From positions 1 to 8,793 of the forward strand of contig DNSZ01000158.1 in assembly GCA_003500165.1 (NCBI GenBank): a DNA stretch of 8,793 nucleotides, written 5' to 3'. The position numbers and the translations under genes are program-made. Each line of letters begins with the position of its first letter. Position 1 is the first letter of the stretch. Shown here one piece after another: positions 1 through 8,100 of this stretch. Source of the stretch: Paracoccaceae bacterium (GTDB taxonomy: Bacteria; Pseudomonadota; Alphaproteobacteria; Rhodobacterales; Rhodobacteraceae). The notes under the pieces were generated by a model, which was not told the DNA's origin, ran no database searches, and was given only the letters and a program-made list of their open reading frames with translations.

Positions 1-1
1 A

Positions 2-1015
2 AACAAGAATTCGCCCGAGTCCCCGGCCAAAGCCCGCTTCGCCCTCGCCCCGCCCCCCGCCCTCACCCCCCGCCCCGACCAGATCAAACCCCTCCGCCAG
101 ACCATCCTCAACCTCGCCGTCCGCGGCAAACTGGTGGCACAGGACCCGACCGACGAACCGGCGTCGGAGTTGTTGAAGCGGATCGCCGCGGAGAAGGCGC
201 GGATGGTGAAGGCGGGTGAGATCAAGGTTCGCAAGCTACAGGCGAGAGGAAGAAGCGAACCGCTTGATCTATCACTGCCGAAAGGCTGGGTGCTGACCGA
301 GCTTGGCGCCGTTGCATTGAAGATCACGGATGGTGCACACAAGACGCCGACCTTCGTTGACAGGGGCGTGCCCTTCGTCAGCGTAAAGGATTTCAGTGGT
401 GGTAAACTCGATCTGAGCAATACAAGGTTCATCCCAGAAGCGGAACATCAAGTTCTCTACCAGCGCTTCGATCCGCAGCGTGGCGATATTCTCTTGGGAC
501 GCATTGGCACCTTGGGAAAGGCGGTACTAGTCGATGCCGATGTCGAATTCAGCTTGTTCGTAAGCGTCGGCCTCATTCGTTTCGACCACCAGAACCTGTT
601 GCCCGAGTTCTTTCGCCTTCTGCTCAACTCGCCGTTCGTGGAAGAAGAGTTCGATCGGATTAAGATCGGTGGCGGAACACATACAAACAAGCTGAACCTC
701 GCATCGATCAACATGACACAGTTGCGAGGGTGTCCGATCCCCCTCCCACCCCTCGCCGAACAACACCGCATCGTGGCCAAGGTCGATGCCCTCATGGCCC
801 TCTGCGACCGGCTGGATTCAGCCCTCACCACCACCGACACCACCCGCGCCCGCCTCCTCGAAGCCCTTCTCCACGATGCGCTCGACCCCGCGGGCATCAC
901 CGGGGCGGCAGCGGCGGGATCCGCCGGGGCCGGACCGAATGTTGACGCGCTCCACCAGACATTGCCCAATCCCCGGCAGCAACCGCCCTTACCGCGGGTG
1001 AACCGTGCAATTTGA
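2..1015 (+). CDS. hsdS: Type I restriction-modification specificity subunit HsdS, C-terminal part (5' end outside window)
   Basis: HsdS gives a type I restriction-modification complex (with HsdM and HsdR) its DNA target. The frame is open from base 2, so the gene begins upstream; 337 residues are visible. In order: a Pro/Ala-rich linker; the central conserved helix region (LRQTILNLAVRGKLV, then EPASELLKRIAAEKARMV, about bases 90-225); a second target-recognition domain opening with LPKGW near base 275; the typical close CPIPLPPLAEQHRIVAKVD from base 731; and the distal conserved helix ending LLEALLHDAL near base 883. A further 43-residue Ala/Gly/Pro-rich tail follows. Bases about 280-725 (TRD2) are visibly less G+C rich (57% at 301-360, 50% at 541-600) than the flanks (68% at 61-120, 73% at 841-900), suggesting a swapped TRD. 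The TGA at 1013-1015 lies inside the start of zorA. The family call is firm; the target sequence cannot be read from this. Confidence 0.95.
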   Translation, partial: NKNSPESPAKARFALAPPPALTPRPDQIKPLRQTILNLAVRGKLVAQDPTDEPASELLKRIAAEKARMVKAGEIKVRKLQARGRSEPLDLSLPKGWVLTELGAVALKITDGAHKTPTFVDRGVPFVSVKDFSGGKLDLSNTRFIPEAEHQVLYQRFDPQRGDILLGRIGTLGKAVLVDADVEFSLFVSVGLIRFDHQNLLPEFFRLLLNSPFVEEEFDRIKIGGGTHTNKLNLASINMTQLRGCPIPLPPLAEQHRIVAKVDALMALCDRLDSALTTTDTTRARLLEALLHDALDPAGITGAAAAGSAGAGPNVDALHQTLPNPRQQPPLPRVNRAI

Positions 1016-2759
1016 CGTGATGTCCGACTGGGGCCTGTGGTTTCGCGACCTGATCCTTGGGGGTGCGGACTGGCTGCGGGTGGACTGGACTCCGGGCGCG
1101 GTCAGCCTTTTTCTGGTGGCACTTGCACTGTTGGCCTATGCCGTTCACGGCTGGGGAAGCTGGCAGCGGCGGCGTGCGTTGTCCTGGGCGATCGGGCTTG
1201 TCGAACGGGCAGCAGACCGTGCCAGCTTCGTCGTCGAGCTGCCACGGATCAACCGGGCCTTTATCCAGACTCGTGACAGTCGGCGCCGCTGGCCCGGCTT
1301 TCTGCGCCGCGCCGAATACCGGCGACCCATCGCGGTGGCCTGGGGCGAATACAACGAGACGATGGTTCAGCCCGAACAGGGAAGCGACGACGTCGTCCGC
1401 AACAGCCTGCGGCCGGCAGCCTTCTTTGACACCGACGATCTGGGCTTTGGCCAGGGCTGGTGGCGCATCGTTCCGGGCCTGTTCGTTTCCATCGGGCTGC
1501 TGCTGACCTTTCTTGGCCTGATCGCCGCGCTGACGGCGATCGGCGGCGACGAGATCAACGACGACAGCCTGCGCGGCCTGCTGAACGCGGCATCCGCCAA
1601 GTTCATCATGTCGCTGACCGGGCTCGCTTGTTCCATCTTCCTGACCTTCCTGTTCCGGCTACGTGCCGATGCTGTCGACCGTCAGGTCCGCCGACTGGGC
1701 CATGCCCTTGAAAAGCGGCTTCGGTTCCAAAGTCTTGAGGAGATCGCCGCCAATCAGTTGCATGTGATGCGCCAACAGGACGACGCGTTGCGCAGACTTG
1801 CCACGGAAATGGTTGCCGAGCTGGCCCGGCCGCTGCGCGAGGAACTGCCAGCCGCCATCGGCACCTCCATCCGGACCGAGATCGGGCCGATTCTGGAGCG
1901 CATCGGCCAAAGCGGCGAAGAGGGCGTGGACGCGATGGTGGCAAGCCTGTCGGATCGGCTGTCGAGCGATGTCGGGACGGCGCTCAACACCGCATCGGCG
2001 CAGCTGACCGCGGCCGCCAGCCAACTGGACGGGCTGGTGCAGCGGATCGGCGCGCAACAAACAGCGATGCATGAGGCGCTCCAGCGCGACGTGCAGCGGG
2101 CAACAACTGCGGCAGGTGCATCGATTGCAGAGGCATCAGCCGGGATAACTGCGCCCCTGGCCGAGATCGCTGCGCGGCTGGAAGCGTCGGCGGCGGCGCA
2201 GCACCAGGCGACAGCCGATATGGAGCGGCTGTCCGGCGCGGCCCGAACAGCGGCTCAGGCAATGGCCGGCGGCGCCGCCCAAATCGAAACGGCGTCCGCC
2301 GCATTGAGCGCCGCCGCGGATCCGATTCGGGCCGACCTGGCCATGATGGCGCAATCGGCCAGGGAGATGTCGCAAGGCGTTCGGAACGCGCTCGCCAATG
2401 CGGAGAGACACATGAACGGCACGGCCACCAGAACCCGGGACGCCCTGCAGGCGGCAACCGATATACTTGGATCACAACGAGACGGGATCGACAGGGCCAT
2501 GCATGGGCTTGCCATCGCCCTGCATGAACTAAGCGGGCATGGCGAACGCTTGGACCAGATCGACAGCAAGCTTGGCCAAGCCTTCGAGACATACCGTGAA
2601 CAGGTTGAGACGACGATGGAAAGCACGGCTCTCCGGGTGAAAGAGATCGTCGAAATCCTCACCCCGGCGCTTGCCACAATGGAGTCGGTCGTCCAACAGG
2701 CCGAAGCCTTTGCTCCGCAGGCGAACGCCGCCGATGGCGGCCAACCCGGGGCGACATGA
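1005..2759 (+). CDS. zorA: Zorya motor subunit ZorA (MotA/ExbB-type ion channel with long cytoplasmic tail)
   Basis: This is the inner-membrane channel subunit of the Zorya anti-phage motor, expected as a pentamer around a ZorB dimer. The 584 residues show three membrane segments: about 31-50, 155-178 and 199-219. Arg-rich stretches after the first (WQRRR) and third (RLRADAVDRQVRR) fit a cytoplasmic loop 51-154 and a cytoplasmic C-terminus. TM2 carries LLLTFLGLI and TM3 FIMSLTGL; Thr168 and Ser203 correspond to the pore Thr/Ser pair needed in E. coli ZorA. Residues 220-584 form an Ala-rich, largely helical tail closing with the ZorA-like block IDSKLGQAFETYREQVE...IVEILTPALATMESVV. The tail is shorter than in E. 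coli ZorA (about 730 residues total, from memory). GTG at 1005 is the first start after an in-frame TGA at 999-1001; ATG at 1020 is the alternative. Neither has a strong ribosome binding site, so coupling to hsdS is likely. A plain MotA/TolQ protein is excluded by the tail and neighbours. Confidence 0.93.
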   Translation: MQFDVMSDWGLWFRDLILGGADWLRVDWTPGAVSLFLVALALLAYAVHGWGSWQRRRALSWAIGLVERAADRASFVVELPRINRAFIQTRDSRRRWPGFLRRAEYRRPIAVAWGEYNETMVQPEQGSDDVVRNSLRPAAFFDTDDLGFGQGWWRIVPGLFVSIGLLLTFLGLIAALTAIGGDEINDDSLRGLLNAASAKFIMSLTGLACSIFLTFLFRLRADAVDRQVRRLGHALEKRLRFQSLEEIAANQLHVMRQQDDALRRLATEMVAELARPLREELPAAIGTSIRTEIGPILERIGQSGEEGVDAMVASLSDRLSSDVGTALNTASAQLTAAASQLDGLVQRIGAQQTAMHEALQRDVQRATTAAGASIAEASAGITAPLAEIAARLEASAAAQHQATADMERLSGAARTAAQAMAGGAAQIETASAALSAAADPIRADLAMMAQSAREMSQGVRNALANAERHMNGTATRTRDALQAATDILGSQRDGIDRAMHGLAIALHELSGHGERLDQIDSKLGQAFETYREQVETTMESTALRVKEIVEILTPALATMESVVQQAEAFAPQANAADGGQPGAT

Positions 2760-3781
2760 TGCGCGCCCATGTGCGCAGGCGGCGGCGCGATGAAGAGGAG
2801 GAATCGGCGTTCGTCTCGATGACGGACCTGACCATATCATTCCTGATCATCATTATGATTCTGCTTGCCTTTTTTGCATCTCGCTTTGTTGATGAAGAGA
2901 TGGTCCCGCGGCCAATGCTGGACGCGGCGCGATCTCGCGCCGATGGCCTGCGGGCGGAACGCGATGCGTTGTCGGAACGGCTTGACGCGGCAGCGGACCG
3001 GGTTGCGATGCTGGAAGCCGAGGCCGATCGGCGCGCCGCCGATCTGGTGGCAGCCCTGCGTCTAGCCATGGAATTGCGTGCAGAAGCCGACCGGCTTCAG
3101 GCGGAGAATGCCGCTTTGCGCCGCGAGATCGAAGCCCTGCGTAGGCCAGACCCGCTGGAGGCCTATCTCGGCCGCGTGGCCGAGGCACGCGGGATCGCGC
3201 TGCGTCAGCTTCGGGACGCGATTCAGGCAGAGTTCCCTGATCTGAATGTTGTGGTCAGTTCTGAATCCGACGCCCTTCGGTTTCAGGGCGAAGGGCTGTT
3301 CAGCTCCGGCTCGAAAACGCTTGGCACCGACAAGCGGCGTATCGTCGAGCGGATCGCCGAACTGCTGGACGGCGTGCTTCCCTGCTATAGCCTTGGCCCG
3401 CGATCCGCCCATGCTAACGACTGCAACCCTGGTTATGCCGTGATTGAGGCTGTGCAGATCGAGGGACATACCGACGAGGTAGGCTCCGACACCTACAATA
3501 TGGACCTCGGATCGGGCCGCGCAGTGTCGACCTACAACGCTATGACAGCCCAGGTGCCGGGCCTGCTGGAACACCGAAACCTGGACGGCGAACCGGTGCT
3601 CTCTGTCGCGGGCTATGGCGAGAACCGCCCGGTTGTTGCCAACACAAGCGACGAGGGTCGCTCGACCAACCGAAGGATCGACTTGAGATTCATCATGTTC
3701 TCGCCAAGCAGCTCGACCGAAATAGGCATGATCCGCGAACGCCTTGCCGAATCAGGCGGCGGCTTGGAGGCCGATCGGTGA
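2756..3781 (+). CDS. zorB: Zorya motor subunit ZorB (MotB/OmpA-type peptidoglycan-anchored stator)
   Basis: ZorB pairs with ZorA to form the ion-driven complex and fixes it to the cell wall. The 341 residues begin with a charged cytoplasmic end (five Arg at 7-11, then DEEEE), followed by one membrane helix at about 25-42. Asp24, in SMTDLTISFLIIIMILL, is at the position of the ion-coupling Asp of MotB and ZorB. Residues about 53-130 are a predicted coiled coil with Leu107/114/121/128 in heptad register. Residues about 165-315 form an OmpA-like peptidoglycan-binding domain with IEGHTDEVGSDTYNMDL and later GYGENRPVV and EGRSTNRRIDLRF. Cys210 and Cys223 bracket a small insertion and could form a periplasmic disulfide. 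E. coli ZorB is shorter (about 250 residues, from memory); the coiled coil accounts for the excess. The start overlaps the zorA stop as ATGA. A second ATG at 2759 has better spacing from GGGG at 2748-2751, so translation may begin one codon later. Confidence 0.94.
   Translation: MMRAHVRRRRRDEEEESAFVSMTDLTISFLIIIMILLAFFASRFVDEEMVPRPMLDAARSRADGLRAERDALSERLDAAADRVAMLEAEADRRAADLVAALRLAMELRAEADRLQAENAALRREIEALRRPDPLEAYLGRVAEARGIALRQLRDAIQAEFPDLNVVVSSESDALRFQGEGLFSSGSKTLGTDKRRIVERIAELLDGVLPCYSLGPRSAHANDCNPGYAVIEAVQIEGHTDEVGSDTYNMDLGSGRAVSTYNAMTAQVPGLLEHRNLDGEPVLSVAGYGENRPVVANTSDEGRSTNRRIDLRFIMFSPSSSTEIGMIRERLAESGGGLEADR
3766..3770 (+). promoter_or_regulatory. Ribosome binding site of zorC
   Basis: GGAGG lies inside the end of zorB, seven bases before the GTG at 3778. 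It is the clearest Shine-Dalgarno match in the operon and is why the GTG was chosen as the zorC start over the in-frame ATG at 3787, for which the spacing would be 16 bases. Confidence 0.7.
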
Positions 3782-5109
3782 CGAGGATGTCCGAGTTGCT
3801 GGGCGTGGGGCTTCCGCGGCCGCCAGTGCCACCTCTCCCGGGTCTCTACCCGCTGCGATCAGAAGCCGGGCGGATCGAGGAGCGGTGGCCAGATCCCGGC
3901 CAGCGGAACGACCGGGATCCTGAGGCATGCGTTCAGCAGATCAAGCGCCGGTACGAAAACCGGGATTGGGCGGGCTGTCAGCTGAGCCTCGTCTGCGCGG
4001 CCGGGCGCGCACTGTTCGATCCCGAGCGGCGGGAACGAGCCGATCTCGCCGCCTTGCAGGCGTTCTACTTCAAGGAAATTGCGGTGACCGATCGGGCGCC
4101 CCTGCTGCATACCATGACGGCCGCATATCTGGACAGCTTCGAGCCAGGCGCGCCGCACACGCGGCAGCTCGCGTCGGCGCTTTCGGCAGCCCGGCCCCGG
4201 ATGCGCAGCTGGCCGAAGACACTGTTCACCGGGCTGCCCGAGCTTCTGAAGCCGGAAACGGCGGTAGAGTCGCTTGCCCGCCGGATGGTGGAGAACCCCG
4301 CCCCCTATGACATGCTGGTCCGGCTCGGTATCCGCGCACCGCATGCACCGGGGCTGATGGATCATGTCCATCTCTGCTTCGTCACGCGTCTTGCCCCGGC
4401 TGTTGACCGGCAAGCGACTGCCGACACGCTGCTCGACTGGCTTCGCCCGCATGGTAAACCGGCGCGCCGGTCCGGCGCCGCCGAGGCGATCACAGCGTTG
4501 CTGCACCCCTGGTGTCAGCGGAACCCTGCACCGGACCGGCAGTCCACGCTCACCCGGCGGCTCGTTGACATGTATGGCGATCCGCGGACGTCCAGAGGCG
4601 ACCCCTGGGACCGCGTCGCGCGAACCGAGCGGGACGTGTTCCTGCGCTGGCTGACCGGCGAGACCCTTCATCTTCTGTTCGATGCGATCACGGGCTCGCT
4701 CACCGAGCCCGATGAGCAGCGGATGTGGACGGCGCGCAGGGAATTCTACCTTGGCTTGCATCGCCAGCGGCGGATCGATGCCGCCTGGGTCGCGTTTGCG
4801 CCCGATGGCGAACGTCGAGCGCGCCGCATTCTGCAGGCCTCCGGTCACGGAACGGGCATGCAGTTCGGGACACAAACTGCACGCGGAAGCCGCGGCCATA
4901 CCTCGCTGCTGATCGCCCGGATCGGCACCAAGACCGTGGTGGACGGTTCCCACAACTACAAGGTCCATGTCTTCGCCAATTCCCATCCGGCGGCTCCGAG
5001 GCTCTTCGAAGCGCGCTACGATTGCGAAGAGATCCGCCTGAGCAGGCCGGCCCCCAGGTCCAAAGCCCATCTTGGCGACTGGCAGAACTGGGTTCTCATG
5101 CATGTATAG
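3778..5109 (+). CDS. zorC: Zorya protein ZorC (EH-signature domain)
   Basis: ZorC is the cytoplasmic EH-signature component that defines type I Zorya together with ZorD; published work reports DNA binding and a need for it in phage defence. The 443 residues contain no membrane segment or signal peptide. The N-terminal 300 residues are helical-looking with no motif I recognise, starting with a Pro-rich stretch (RPPVPPLPGLYP). The EH-signature region is at about 312-400: MWTARREFYLGL (Glu322), IDAAWVAFAP, FGTQTARGSRGHTSLLIARIG (His374), then VVDGSHNYKVHVF. Glu322 and His374 are my best candidates for the conserved Glu/His pair. Many family members read EWSHNG where this one has DGSHNY. E. coli ZorC is longer (about 560 residues, from memory), so the N-terminal part is reduced. 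GTG overlaps the zorB stop as GTGA, and the TAG lies within the start of zorD. Assignment rests on the C-terminal motif plus position between ZorB and ZorD. Confidence 0.88.
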   Translation: MTRMSELLGVGLPRPPVPPLPGLYPLRSEAGRIEERWPDPGQRNDRDPEACVQQIKRRYENRDWAGCQLSLVCAAGRALFDPERRERADLAALQAFYFKEIAVTDRAPLLHTMTAAYLDSFEPGAPHTRQLASALSAARPRMRSWPKTLFTGLPELLKPETAVESLARRMVENPAPYDMLVRLGIRAPHAPGLMDHVHLCFVTRLAPAVDRQATADTLLDWLRPHGKPARRSGAAEAITALLHPWCQRNPAPDRQSTLTRRLVDMYGDPRTSRGDPWDRVARTERDVFLRWLTGETLHLLFDAITGSLTEPDEQRMWTARREFYLGLHRQRRIDAAWVAFAPDGERRARRILQASGHGTGMQFGTQTARGSRGHTSLLIARIGTKTVVDGSHNYKVHVFANSHPAAPRLFEARYDCEEIRLSRPAPRSKAHLGDWQNWVLMHV

Positions 5110-8100
5110 ACACATGCACTTTCACCTTTCGGTCGATGCCGCCGGCGTTACACTGGTCCCGCGCATTCGAGGTGTGCTTCCCCGCCTGCTGTCACGGCCG
5201 CCAGATCTGACCGCTGCCGACCCTGGCGACACCGCCTTGGCACTTGCGCTTGGCGATCTGGCGGCGTTGCGCGAGGACGATCCCGATGCTGTGACCATCG
5301 CCGCCGACCGCATCTGGCTGGCGCATCGGGCTGTGGCAGCACTCGACGGAAGGTCCGCCGCGGCACTTGGTCTGCCGCCGTTGCCGGACCTGACATTTGC
5401 AACCGACGTGGATGGGATCGTCGGCAGCCCGGGTTTCAGGCTGCGGTACCGATGGCTACGGAACGGAGCAGCGGAACCTGTAGCGCGAACCGGCGCCATT
5501 TTGCACACCGGTACCGGGGATTGCCGCATTCCGTTGGCGATCCTTCGGGCTATCGAGCTTGCGGATGCGGGCCTCACCGGAGGAAACGAAGCGGATTGGA
5601 ACGCGCTCGCCCGGTTCCGGGCGGCGCTTCTGGGCGCCGATGCCGACGCCGCAGGCCGGATCGCGACGTCCGATTTCCTGTCCGGGCTTGAGGTGCATCT
5701 TGCCAGCGGCTTTTCGATGGACCCCCGGGCCGGGCAAAACGGGCTGGATTTCGAGATCCGGGCACATCAGGGCCAGGAAACCGGCGCGCCGGAAGTCGGC
5801 GCCGACGCAGCGTCGGTTTCGGCACGCATCCGCGAGCGCGGCGCCCTGCCCGCATACCGTCTCGGCCGCGGGTCCTTTCTCGTGGTGGATACGGCGGCCC
5901 GCCCCGTACTCGATGTCATGACGCGGATGCAGCGGGCGTCTGCGGACGAACGCGACCGCTTTGTCCGCAATCCGCTGGCTGCCATCACCGAGGCCGTCGA
6001 GGAGGATCTGCGTCGGCTCGGGCGGCTGCCGGACGACGCAGAAGCGGACTATCAGCGCGAGATTGAGGCCGCGACGGCCGCTTTCATCGAGCCGGCGGGC
6101 TATGCCGAGCGCGTGAAGGGCATCGGCACCTTTGTTCGCCCGGACCTTGGCCCCTGGACCACCAGCGGCATCACATGGTTGCCCGAACTGTTCGGGGAGC
6201 AGCTGTCCGGAAAACTGGCTGAGATGGACATAGCGGCGCTTGAAGCGCTGCGCGACAGAACGGCTGCTGCAGTCCAATCGGGCCGCGACAGGGTCGACTT
6301 GGACGGCGAAACCGTGCGTGTCGATCGCTATGCCATTGCGGCGCTTGACGCCGAGATCGCTGGGCGCCGCCGCCAGGAAACTGAGAACGCAGGCACCGGC
6401 GAAGCCCAAGGTTTTCGGCAGGATCAGAACCGGCCCGAGGCCGAGCGCCAGATCCTCATTCCACGAGAGAACTACGACACCCAAGAGTATGCCGCGCCCG
6501 TTCGGCAGCGCGATCCGAACAGCGTGGCTGACTTGCCCCGATCCCTGCGCACGCCGCTGCATCTCCATCAGCAGGATGGGCTGGCCTGGGCGCAGGAAGC
6601 CTGGCGCTCTGGTCTGCCTGGCATTCTGAACGCCGACGAGCAGGGTCTCGGGAAGACCCTTCAGACGATTTCATTCCTGGCCTGGATGAAGGAGCGACTG
6701 GCTGAAGGCGCCGGCCCGGCGAAGGGCCCGGTCCTGGTGGTGGCGCCGACATCGTTGCTGGAAACCTGGGAGAACGAGGTAAATCGTCATCTCGAACAAC
6801 CCGGTCTGGGCGCGTTGATCCGCCTCTACGGTGCGGGGCTCGCGGCCTTGCGCAGGGGGCCAGTCGGCCCGGACAATGCCGGTGTGGAACAGCAGCTCGA
6901 TCTGTCGCCGCTGCACACGGCGTTGGCAGAGGGACGCGCGCACAGGATGTGGATGCTGACCACATACCAGACGATGACGAATTATCAGATTCCGCTTGGC
7001 TGCATCCCATTTTCTGCGATCGTTTTCGATGAGATCCAGGCCTTGAAGAACCCCGGCACGCTTGCGGCAGGCGCCGCCAAGGCGATGAACGGCGATTTCC
7101 GGATCGGTCTGACGGGAACCCCGGTCGAGAATGCTGTGACCGACCTGTGGGCAATCCTCGACCAGCTGTATCCCGGCTACCTTGGGACCCTGAAGGCTTT
7201 CCGGGATCAGTATGGGCGAACGCCGCCCGACAGTTCGGCGCTGTCCGAACTTCAAGGCCGAATATTCCAGCCACAGGGCTCCACACCGTCGATCGGCCTG
7301 CGCCGCCTTAAGGCGACCGCAGCCGCTCATCTGCCGGAGAAGGCGAGATACTTGCACCCCGGCAAGATGCCGCCGGTGCAGGCCACAGCTTATGAAAGCG
7401 CCCGTACCGCCTTGGCCCAGGGGGGGCTGGGCGGCATGCTCAAGATGTTGCACCGTATCCGCGGCGTATCGCTGCATCCCGATCCGGGAATGGCGGATGG
7501 GTTCGAAATCGCCTCAGCGCGGCTGACCGCCGCGCTCGGGATCCTCGACAGGATCAGTTCGCAATCGGAACGCGCGCTTGTTTTCATTGAGGACCGTCGG
7601 ATGCAGCATCGGCTGGTTGCGCTGGCGCGCGCACGCTATGGCCTTGAACGGATCGACATCATCAACGGGTCGACGCCGATCCGGCAGCGACAGGCAATCG
7701 TTGATCGCTTTCAGTCCCTCGCCGGAACGACGCAGTTTGCAATCCTGGTCCTTGGGCCGCGCGCTGCTGGAACCGGATTGACCCTTACCGCCGCGACACA
7801 CGTCGTTCATCTATCGAGATGGTGGAACCCTGCCGTCGAGGAGCAATGCAACGACCGCGTGCACCGGATCGGCCAGGCCCATCCGGTTTCGATTCATGTC
7901 CCTTTGGCGCTGCATCCCCGTTATGGCCTTGGCAGCTTTGATTGCCAGCTTCAGCTCCTGATGGAACGCAAGCGGCAACTTGCAAAGGAGACCCTGGCCC
8001 CGGCAGGAGAAACCGACGAGGACGTTCGCGCGCTCCATGCTTCGCTCACAGAGGAACACGGCGATCACGATGAGGACACTGCCGGGATTGTCCGCGCCCT

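Noticed and set aside
53..71. Two C6 tracts in the hsdS linker (53-58 and 66-71) as possible phase-variation sites
   Set aside because: Six-base tracts are common by chance in such C-rich coding sequence and are short for slippage-based switching. The frame is intact through both.
1005..3781. Reading zorA/zorB as flagellar MotAB or TolQR/ExbBD
   Set aside because: The long cytoplasmic tail on the channel subunit, the OmpA domain on its partner, and the EH-signature and SNF2 genes directly behind fit Zorya and not those systems.
4457..4470. Palindrome AACCGGCGCGCCGG in zorC, repeated at 5779-5792 in zorD
   Set aside because: Both copies lie inside coding sequence in a GC-rich genome rich in GGCGCC/GGCGCGCC words. 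There are only two copies, no spacing pattern and no link to gene boundaries.
3859..5115. A 418-codon open frame on the minus strand opposite zorC, and a similar 370-codon frame opposite zorD (5456-6568)
   Set aside because: These are antisense shadows produced by high-GC codon bias. They have no recognisable domain, and the plus-strand proteins have clear family motifs and operon spacing.
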